The notes beneath the pieces were generated by a model. That model saw nothing but the letters and a program-made list of their open reading frames with translations. It searched no databases and was not told the origin of the DNA. Shown piece after piece: positions 6,397 to 12,536 of a DNA stretch of 13,856 bases. The DNA is from Planctomycetaceae bacterium (GTDB taxonomy: Bacteria > Planctomycetota > Planctomycetia > Pirellulales > JAEUIK01): positions 1 to 13,856 of the forward strand of contig WGDQ01000003.1 of the NCBI GenBank assembly GCA_015493185.1, in the 5' to 3' direction. The position numbers and the translations under genes are program-made. Position 1 is the stretch's first letter; every line of letters starts with the position of its first letter.

Positions 6397-6560
6397 AGGC
6401 GCGGTGCGGTGATGGCAGACCGATAGGTTTTGCCAAGGCCGCTCATTTCCCCCTCTTCTGATGAGTTGCCATAGCACACGGCTGAGGCCGGCACCGGACC
6501 GCTTCTGAGCAGAGACGAGAAAACACTTTAAAGCCTTTATGCGCGAGGAGATAACCTCAG

Positions 6561-6998
6561 ATGAAATTGTCACGCACCTTTACCTACGCGGTGCAAGCGG
6601 TTTTGGAATTATGTCATGCTCCGGCCGGTCAGACGATGACTTGCAAAGAGCTGGCCGAACAGGGAGGCATGCCGGAGCGGTTTTTGTTACAGATTTTGCG
6701 CAGCCTTGTGACCAAGGGGCTGTTGGCTTCGAATCGGGGCGTACGCGGCGGATACCGGCTGAATCAGGAAGCTCAGCAAATCACGATGCTCGACGTGCTG
6801 GAAGCAGTGGAAGGTGCGATCAGTTTCGACTTGCCGCCGCGACAAGATGGCAAGGAGCATCGCCCAGAAATCAACACACTGCTCAGCGAGGCCCGAGATC
6901 GTATTCGCAGCGAACTGGGGGCGATACGCATTTGTCCGGGTGCCCGAAGGGACGACGACGACAGTTCGCCGTCTGCGCCACTGGCGGCCGCTGGCTAA
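6561..6998 (+). CDS. Rrf2-family transcriptional regulator (copy 2)
   Basis: 145 residues, paralogue of the gene at 5273: 47 of the first 85 residues are identical by my count, including PERFLLQILR (38-47), RG-x-x-GGYRL (59-67) and EA-x-EG (81-85). The three IscR-type cluster cysteines are again missing; cysteines are at 18, 28 and 125, and Cys28 is the one shared by both copies. The tail has an Asp run (DDDD) and then Ser/Pro/Ala. The ATG has AGGAG at 6546-6550, 10 bases upstream; GAGG (6545-6548) could pair with CCTC (6555-6558) and mask this site. A sigma-54-type promoter lies 200 bases upstream. The two copies probably form a small regulatory pair from an old duplication, with separate promoters. 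Target genes are not visible. Confidence 0.9.
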   Translation: MKLSRTFTYAVQAVLELCHAPAGQTMTCKELAEQGGMPERFLLQILRSLVTKGLLASNRGVRGGYRLNQEAQQITMLDVLEAVEGAISFDLPPRQDGKEHRPEINTLLSEARDRIRSELGAIRICPGARRDDDDSSPSAPLAAAG

Positions 6999-7499
6999 CC
7001 GCGATGCTGCTCGAGTATCTCTCAGATGTCCCGACGCCTGGCACGGGGTTTGGGGCCTGTTTGTTGGCGGCGCGTGCTGGTTGAAAGCGGCTTTCTGCCG
7101 AGCCGAAAGGCATACGTGGGCGTTGATCGGCGAGCCGCCAGATGCCATGATCAGCAGCCGATTGCTCCCTTGACGGGAGTCGCAGAGCTGTCTCCCCCGA
7201 TCGATTGCCGCAAGGGGGCCACATCACCGGCGAGTGGTCGTGCTGTGGCGTCTCACGGTGCCGGATTGCGCTTTGGTTGCGCGCAACCGCTTGTTGTAGG
7301 CGTTGTGGTTATGCGGGCGGCGTGTTTGTGTATTGGCGCGGCGCCGCGTGGCTGACGTTGGGGGCACGGTGATAATAGGGCTTCACGCATCGGGGGGAGC
7401 GCCCAGGGGGCGGTTGCCGATGCCGGTTTCCGTTGCCCCGTGTCGCAGGGAGCCGGGGCGGTGTGGTTCTGTGCCCGCTGCTGCTCTTTGCAGGAATAT
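6999..7499. other. Intergenic region (501 bases) before the ABC importer
   Basis: No convincing gene. At 7039-7053 there is an imperfect sigma-54-like match (TGGCACG, four bases, TTGG), where the usual GC of the -12 block is GG. Hairpin CTCCC/GGGAG at 7165-7179. Perfect 14-bp palindrome GGTTGCGCGCAACC at 7275-7288. Perfect 12-bp palindrome CGCGGCGCCGCG at 7337-7348. A -10-like GATAAT at 7371-7376 lacks a good -35. An in-frame GTG at 7440 would extend the ABC gene into this region, but the added residues look non-coding. Confidence 0.45.
7275..7288. promoter_or_regulatory. Perfect 14-bp palindrome, possible operator of the importer
   Basis: GGTTGCG followed by CGCAACC with no spacer. It lies 212 bases upstream of the ABC gene start and about 80 bases upstream of a weak -10-like GATAAT. 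Its size and symmetry fit a dimeric repressor site, for example LacI/GntR type, but no regulator is identified. Confidence 0.35.
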
Positions 7500-10049
7500 G
7501 TGTCCGCAGTGGCTGCTGACGAAGTGATACTCGAACTGGTTGGCGTAACCCGACGCTACCCGGGCGTGGTGGCTCTGGACCGCGTGAACTTCGACCTGCG
7601 CCCCGGCGAAGTGCATGCGCTGGTTGGTGAAAACGGAGCCGGCAAGAGCACACTGGTGAACGTGGTGTCGGGCGTGATTCGTCCCGACGAAGGTGAACTA
7701 CGGTTGGGCGGCGAGTCGCTGCGTTTCAGCGGGCCAGTCGATGCACGGCGGCGGGGCATTGTGGCCGTGCATCAAGAGGGCGAGCTCTTTTCTTCTCTTT
7801 CGGTCGCCGAGAACATGGCGCTGTCGGTCGGCCTGCCCGCCGGACGATTTGGCCGAGTGCGTTGGCGGCAGGTGTTTGCCGAGGCCGAGGCGGCCGTGGG
7901 CCGCTTGCCCGAGCGTGTTGATTACCGCCAACCGGCGGGCCGAATGAGTATCGCGCACCGCTATATGACGCGGCTGGCTGCGGCATTGTCGGAGCAGGCA
8001 TGCGTGGTGTTGCTTGACGAGCCGACCAGTGCCCTGACTGGGCCGGAGGTGGAGTGGCTGTTCGCGCAGGTCGAGCAGTTGCGCCAGGCCGGTGTGGGCA
8101 CGATTTACATTTCGCATCGTCAGGAAGAAATTTTTCGCTTGGCTGATCGGGTGACGGTGCTGCGCGACGGCCGGCGGGTGCTGTGCGAACCGATTGATCG
8201 CCTGACCCCGGAGCGGCTGATCGAGGCCATGGTAGGGCGAAAACCGCCGAGCGAGCAGAAGCGATTGGGCAGCGCGCGGCGATTGCAAGCCGGCGGTGGC
8301 AAGTCGTCCTCGGTCGATGCAGGCGGCACCTCGGGGGCGGCTCGGCTGCGAATCGAAGGGCTTACCGACCGGCGAGGGCGATTTCGCGATGTCGATCTTG
8401 TGCTGCACGCCGGCGAAGTGCTGGGGGTTTACGGGCTGATTGGGGCCGGACGCACGGAGCTTGCCGAGGCGATTTACGGGTTGCGATCGGCCACGGGACG
8501 AATTGTGTTGGACGGTCGAACCTACCGGGCCGATAGCCCGGAGCAGGCGATTGCGCAGGGAGTGGCCTATTTGCCGGAAGATCGGCTTCGCCGCGGTGTG
8601 TGTCGTGGGCTGTCGATCCGCGCGAACCTCGTGCTCAGTTCGCTCAAACGCTGGTGCGTGGGGCCGTGGGTGCGGGCAGGGGCCGAAGCCGGCGCGGCGC
8701 TGGAACAAATGCGAATGCTCGACGTTCGGGCCCGAGACGTGGAACAGCGCGTCGAGCAGCTTTCCGGCGGCAATCAGCAGAAGGTTGTTTTGGGCCGTTG
8801 CCTGCTCGCGCAGCCGAAAGTGTTGTTGTTGGACGAACCGACGCGGGGTGTGGACGTAGGGGCCAAGGCCGAAATCCACGCGTTGCTGCGGCGTTTGGCC
8901 GACGACGGCTGTGCGGTGATGCTGATCAGCTCTGACTTGCCCGAGGTGCTGGAACATAGCGACCGGTTGGTCGTGATTCGCGAGGGTCGGATCGCCGGGC
9001 AGTTCGATCCGCGGTCGACCACGGCCGAGCAGGTGGCCGCGGCGGCGCTACCGGTCGAGGCCCCGGATCTTCCGCCGCCTCGCGGTTTGCGTCGGTGGTT
9101 GGGACGCTGGGGAGGCTGGGGCAGCGACTGGGGACTGCTGTGCGCCGTGCTGTTGTTGGGGGCGTGGCTCGCGCTGACCAATGAGCAATTCGTTACGGCT
9201 GAGAATCTGCGCGGCGTGGCCTCTGGGGCCGCGATTTGGATTGTTTTGGCATTGGCTGCCGCCGTGGTGATCGTGCCCGGCGCGATCGATATTTCGATTG
9301 GTTCGTTGCTGGCGCTCGCGGCGGCTGCCGCGGGCTTGCTGCTGCGCGATTCGACGACGCCGGCCATCGATATTCCGCTTGCCGTGGGCGCGGCGCTGGC
9401 CATTGGCGTGGCGGGCGGGGCGTTGAACGCCGGCGTGGCCCTGTGGGGGCGCATTCACCCAATTGTGGTAACGCTGGGAACGATGACGGTTTTTCGCGGC
9501 ATGCTGATTTTGCTAACAGGCGGCGAAACGATTACCGGTATGCCCAGCGCGTGGACGCGATTGGCCACGGCCCGACCGGCGGGCGTGCCGGGGCTGGTGG
9601 TCGCCTGCGCGGGCGTGTGTTTGATTGTGCACGGCTGGCTGCGCCACACGGTGCGTGGTCGGGAGCTTTATGCCTACGGCGCCAGTCCAACGGCCGCGCG
9701 GTTGGTGGGCATCGGCCGGCGGCGCGTATGGCTTACGGCGTTTGCGGCGGCTGGGGCGCTGGTGGGCACCGCAGCGCTGATGGAGCTGGCCCGAGCCGGT
9801 TCCATGCAAAGCGTGTTGGGCAGCGGGTATGAGCTACGGGCGATTGCGGCGGCCGTGATCGGCGGCACGGCCATTACCGGCGGACGGGGCAGCGTGGTCG
9901 GCGTGGTATTGGGCGCGCTGTTGTTGAGCTTGCTCTACAACGCACTGGTGCTTTGGCAGGTGTCGCGCTATCACTACGACCTGGTGATCGGCTCGTTGTT
10001 GCTCGTGGCGATTCTGCTTGATCGGGCCTTTGGAAAGTCGGAATCATGA
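7500..10049 (+). CDS. CUT2/ribose-type ABC importer: double ATPase fused to permease
   Basis: 849 residues from GTG 7500 (AGGA 4 bases upstream); GTG 7440 and 7509 are alternatives. NBD1: Walker A GENGAGKST (43-51), Q-loop Gln92, Walker B VVLLDEPTS with Asp173/Glu174, switch His206; its signature is degenerate (MSIAH, 149-153). NBD2: degenerate Walker A GLIGAGRTE (312-320, no Lys), canonical signature LSGGNQQ (421-427), Walker B VLLLDEPTRG (441-450). This asymmetry is normal for RbsA-like ATPases and leaves one full site (NBD1 Walker A with NBD2 signature). After a linker (503-540) a complete BPD_transp_2 permease follows, with the hallmark PGAIDISIGSLLAL (593-606) and AVIGGTAITGG near the end. 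Usually ATPase and permease are separate proteins. The family imports monosaccharides or AI-2; the sugar cannot be read from sequence. It overlaps the next permease by ATGA. Confidence 0.92.
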   Translation: MSAVAADEVILELVGVTRRYPGVVALDRVNFDLRPGEVHALVGENGAGKSTLVNVVSGVIRPDEGELRLGGESLRFSGPVDARRRGIVAVHQEGELFSSLSVAENMALSVGLPAGRFGRVRWRQVFAEAEAAVGRLPERVDYRQPAGRMSIAHRYMTRLAAALSEQACVVLLDEPTSALTGPEVEWLFAQVEQLRQAGVGTIYISHRQEEIFRLADRVTVLRDGRRVLCEPIDRLTPERLIEAMVGRKPPSEQKRLGSARRLQAGGGKSSSVDAGGTSGAARLRIEGLTDRRGRFRDVDLVLHAGEVLGVYGLIGAGRTELAEAIYGLRSATGRIVLDGRTYRADSPEQAIAQGVAYLPEDRLRRGVCRGLSIRANLVLSSLKRWCVGPWVRAGAEAGAALEQMRMLDVRARDVEQRVEQLSGGNQQKVVLGRCLLAQPKVLLLDEPTRGVDVGAKAEIHALLRRLADDGCAVMLISSDLPEVLEHSDRLVVIREGRIAGQFDPRSTTAEQVAAAALPVEAPDLPPPRGLRRWLGRWGGWGSDWGLLCAVLLLGAWLALTNEQFVTAENLRGVASGAAIWIVLALAAAVVIVPGAIDISIGSLLALAAAAAGLLLRDSTTPAIDIPLAVGAALAIGVAGGALNAGVALWGRIHPIVVTLGTMTVFRGMLILLTGGETITGMPSAWTRLATARPAGVPGLVVACAGVCLIVHGWLRHTVRGRELYAYGASPTAARLVGIGRRRVWLTAFAAAGALVGTAALMELARAGSMQSVLGSGYELRAIAAAVIGGTAITGGRGSVVGVVLGALLLSLLYNALVLWQVSRYHYDLVIGSLLLVAILLDRAFGKSES

Positions 10050-11041
10050 AATGGGCTCGCGCGGGGGTAAAACATGCCCTGCCTTGCGTGCTGTTGGTGA
10101 TCGCGGCCGTGGTGATCGGCAGTCAGGCCCGGCGTCCGGCGGCGGTGCTCGAAATGCTGCGTCCGTGGGCCGAAGTGGGTGTGATTGCAGTGCCGATGAC
10201 GGCCATTGTTTTGACCGGCGGCATCGATCTGTCGGTCGGTTCGATCGTGGCGTTGTGCGGCATTGCGACCGGACTGCTTTGGCAGCAAGGCGATTGGCCG
10301 ATTCAGTGGGCTGCCTTGGGTGGCGTGGTCGTTGGGCTGATGGCCGGCGCCACGAATGGCACGCTGGTGGTCAGCGGCATTTCGCCGTTGGTGGCCACGT
10401 TGGCCACGATGGCTTTTTTCCGCGGCCTTGCCATGGCGCTGAGCCAGGGGCAACGGATCGCCGGCCTGCCGCCGGTGCTGAACGAGTTGGGACAGGGCGA
10501 TTTGCTTGGCGTGGGGCATCAGTTCTGGCTGCTGGGCACAGCCCTGTTGGTCGGCTGGGCGCTGGTGCACCATAGCCGCTACGGTCGCTATCTGTATGCT
10601 ATCGGCGACAACCGTCAGGCGGCCCGCGTGGCTGCTGTGCCGGTGCGGCGGGTCGAGTGGTGGCTTTATGCCCTCAGCGGATTGGTTGCCGGCGTGGTGG
10701 CGGTGTTCTACATGGGACGCGGCGGCGCGGCCATTCCCGACGCGGGACGTTGGCTCGAGTTGCAGGCCATCGCCTGCGTGGTGTTGGGTGGAACGAACAT
10801 TACCGGCGGAGTGGGCGGTGTGGGACGTACGATGTTGGGAATCGCCGTGATGGCCGGTCTCGATACGGCATTGCAGTTCGTGGCCTCGACGGCCATTTAT
10901 CTGCCGTGGCGCGACGAGCCATGGTATCTTTCGGCCGAGAACCGCCTGATTGTGGTCGGGGCGCTGCTGATTGCCGTAGCTGTTTGGAACGAACGGCTGG
11001 CCGCCGGCGACGGTTCGGTTGTGGATGCGGATGCCGCCTGA
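10046..11041 (+). CDS. CUT2/ribose-type ABC importer permease
   Basis: 331 residues, hydrophobic throughout, about eight to ten membrane helices. The family signature is clear: VLTGGIDLSVGSIVAL near residues 55-70, NGTLVVSGISPLVATLATMAFFRGLA, GRYLYAIGDNRQAARVA and CVVLGGTNITGGVGG. Its ATG overlaps the stop of the preceding ATPase-permease fusion (ATGA), so the two are translationally coupled and the importer very likely uses a heterodimer of this permease and the fused one, as in the rhamnose (RhaP/RhaQ) or AI-2 (LsrC/LsrD) systems. No periplasmic binding protein gene follows: the next gene is on the opposite strand. The C-terminus is short and polar. Confidence 0.93.
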   Translation: MKWARAGVKHALPCVLLVIAAVVIGSQARRPAAVLEMLRPWAEVGVIAVPMTAIVLTGGIDLSVGSIVALCGIATGLLWQQGDWPIQWAALGGVVVGLMAGATNGTLVVSGISPLVATLATMAFFRGLAMALSQGQRIAGLPPVLNELGQGDLLGVGHQFWLLGTALLVGWALVHHSRYGRYLYAIGDNRQAARVAAVPVRRVEWWLYALSGLVAGVVAVFYMGRGGAAIPDAGRWLELQAIACVVLGGTNITGGVGGVGRTMLGIAVMAGLDTALQFVASTAIYLPWRDEPWYLSAENRLIVVGALLIAVAVWNERLAAGDGSVVDADAA

Positions 11042-11256
11042 TTGCACCGCGCGGTAAGAAGCGAAGCCGGTAACAGGTGCCGTGGGCCGATCGTCCTCAG
11101 CCAACGTGAGATAAGCGGGGCGTGGTGAAAGAAAAAGCGGACGAGGTGAAAAGAGAAGTTCCCGCGGACGAAGCACGTTTGCTCGAGGAAGTGGTGATTG
11201 CGAAACCTTCGTGGCGGCGGAGTACGCGCCGTACGGATCGAACCACAGGTGCGGGT
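11042..11256. other. Convergent intergenic region
   Basis: 215 bases between the importer and a minus-strand gene. It has a perfect palindrome ACCGCGCGGT (11046-11055) just after the permease stop and a perfect GTACG-CGC-CGTAC hairpin (11222-11234), 22 bases beyond the minus-strand stop. Neither has a T run, so I call neither a proven terminator. Confidence 0.35.
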
Positions 11257-11649
11257 TCAGACGCCGGCGCTTCGGCCGCGATCGGTGTGGCTGGCACCGT
11301 CGCCGGCAACCTGATCGAGCAACCGGCCGATTTGGCGCACGGCCTCGTTGAGCGAGCGGACCGCCATTTGAAAGTTGGTGTGGGTCGACACCTCGGGCTG
11401 CAACTCTTCGAACATCTCGGCGGTGCGACGGAGCCTGGCGAACTTTTTGCGGACGATGTGCAGGTAGGCATCGGCGTTTTGATCGCGCCAGGCGGGCCCC
11501 ACGGCGAGCAGCACATCGTAGAGCGCGCGGGGGATGGCCATCAGCTCGTCGTCTTCTTGAGCTTCATCGCAGTGCTTGAGAAACTGCCGCACCATCCAAA
11601 CGTGACTGAGCGCGGCATCGATGCGTTGCATCGCTTCGCCGGGTGTCAC
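11257..11649 (-). CDS. Conserved-looking small helical protein, function unknown
   Basis: 130 residues, starting at a GTG (11647-11649) that overlaps the stop of the upstream membrane gene (GTGA), with AGGAG about 8 bases upstream. The sequence is almost all helical and soluble: MTPGEAMQRIDAALSHVWMVRQFLKH, an acidic loop (EAQEDDEL), IPRALYDVLLAVG, AYLHIVRKKFARLRRTAEMFEELQPEV and FQMAVRSLNEAVRQIGRLL. There is no signal peptide, membrane helix or known catalytic motif. The tail after about residue 115 is polar and Gly-rich. Coupling to the DMT-like gene suggests they are made together. I recognise no named family. Confidence 0.75.
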   Translation of the reverse strand: MTPGEAMQRIDAALSHVWMVRQFLKHCDEAQEDDELMAIPRALYDVLLAVGPAWRDQNADAYLHIVRKKFARLRRTAEMFEELQPEVSTHTNFQMAVRSLNEAVRQIGRLLDQVAGDGASHTDRGRSAGV

Positions 11650-12203
11650 GACGACGACTCCTGCGGGGCCGAGGCGGCGGCGGGCTCGGCGGGGGCTGAG
11701 ATGGCTGCTTCACTGCCGTGATCGGCCGGGCTTGGGTGGCCTTTGGGGGCGAAGAAGAGCACCATGAACGCCCCCATCGAAACCAGAATGAGGCCAGCCA
11801 GAAACAGGGGCGATTGGCCAAGCTGTCGGTAGTTGCCTGCCATGAATACCGAAAGAAACGCACTGACCACGGGTGCTCCGCCAAAGACCAGTGGCATAAC
11901 CCACATGGGACGCCCCCCGACCTTGAATGCCAGAATGATGCCCAGCGCACCGATGGCGCCCGCCATGCCGGCCCCAAAGCTCCATAGAATGCCGCGAGCA
12001 TTCCAATGGCCGGGCTCGCCCGTCGTATTGAGCACGATTAGCGGCACCACCACGCCCACCACAAAGTAGGCGAATCCCACCATCAGAAAGGGACGCATGC
12101 GGCTGTGCTCCATGGCTTCTTGTCCGCGGTGAAGCACCGGGCCATACATGCCCCAGCAAAGCACGGTGAGGGCAATGAACGGGAGGGCGGAAATCCACTT
12201 CAT
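11646..12203 (-). CDS. Half-size DMT/EamA-like membrane protein
   Basis: 185 residues from the ATG at 12201-12203, with AGGAG 10 bases upstream; a longer in-frame ORF to 12347 adds a non-membrane, basic leader and is unlikely. Five hydrophobic helices: about 4-20, 38-59, 71-93, 98-121 and 131-152. Small-residue-rich helices (GAGMAGAIGALGIILAF; MPLVFGGAPVVSAFLSVFMAG) resemble one half of a drug/metabolite or GRP-type sugar transporter, which normally has ten helices in two such halves. If it transports, it would have to dimerise. The tail (153-185) is a Pro/Ala/Ser-rich cytosolic or periplasmic extension. The substrate is unknown. It is co-translated with the 130-residue gene downstream. Confidence 0.8.
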   Translation of the reverse strand: MKWISALPFIALTVLCWGMYGPVLHRGQEAMEHSRMRPFLMVGFAYFVVGVVVPLIVLNTTGEPGHWNARGILWSFGAGMAGAIGALGIILAFKVGGRPMWVMPLVFGGAPVVSAFLSVFMAGNYRQLGQSPLFLAGLILVSMGAFMVLFFAPKGHPSPADHGSEAAISAPAEPAAASAPQESSS

Positions 12204-12536
12204 TGTCGGGTCGCTCCTGTTTGACAGGTGGTGTTTCGTTTCTCGCGAGTTTTTGTGTGTTTTTCGATTTTTTTCAAGGCTCGCCACATTGTGTTCGAAC
12301 CGATGCCGGCCCGGCGGCGGTGCGCCGACAAAACCGTGATGCGCCAAAGCACCATGACGGCGGCGACGGTCGATCGGTTGCCAATTTACCAGAATCGCCC
12401 GACGGTTGCATCGTGCGGTGGTGCCGTGTGGTATAGGGCGTTTTATAGAAGGCGGCTTGTACGCCGTGCCGTGTGCAATGTTGTTGGCCCGTGGTGGACG
12501 TTGAGGCCAGAAAACGCATCACGCAAGAAGGCCGGC
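12204..12536. other. Intergenic region between two minus-strand genes
   Basis: 333 bases. On the minus strand the 60 bases before the membrane gene are A-rich (runs matching T5 at 12250-12254, T5 at 12260-12264 and T7 at 12269-12275), as in an upstream promoter element, and include TTGAAA, but I find no good -10. No clear terminator follows the FtsX-type permease gene. Nothing else stands out. Confidence 0.4.

Larger units (their letters stand above)
5756..6560. other. Long intergenic region (805 bases) between the two Rrf2 genes
   Basis: No supported gene. An ORF whose ATG overlaps the Rrf2 stop (5752-5937) is Cys/Trp-rich and unconvincing. The left part has three stem-loops: CGGCCC/GGGCCG (5767-5784), GCTGTCG/CGACAGC (5844-5874) and a larger one at 5895-5926. 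An 18-bp sequence is repeated with one mismatch at 5772-5789 and 5915-5932. The middle (5940-6260) shows nothing I can name apart from a T7 run (5960-5966). From about 6265 to 6325 the DNA turns AT-rich and includes the palindrome CTGTACAG (6300-6307), followed by the sigma-54-like promoter and a 200-base leader. Confidence 0.5.

Noticed and set aside
6346..6426. 26-codon ORF starting at the sigma-54-like site
   Set aside because: Its ATG would lie upstream of the predicted transcription start and the GGAGG is 16 bases away; the shared PTGG with the 37-codon ORF comes from C/G runs.
3300..7220. Recurring GGGGGCC in several gaps
   Set aside because: It also occurs inside the TPR gene (about 665) and is short enough to be expected in GC-rich DNA; no common context.
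7698..8957. 419-residue minus-strand ORF
   Set aside because: Antisense to the two ATPase domains, which have all ABC motifs on the plus strand.
9974..11176. 400-residue minus-strand ORF
   Set aside because: Antisense to the second permease; sequence is His/Gln/Arg-rich without motifs.
11230..11250. tRNA-like TPsiC sequence on the minus strand (GTTCGATCC)
   Set aside because: The flanking bases do not form the 5-bp T stem, and no acceptor or anticodon arm is present.
11122..11721. 199-residue plus-strand ORF in the convergent region
   Set aside because: Overlaps the 130-residue minus-strand gene almost fully; that gene has a ribosome site and a GTGA overlap, this one has neither.
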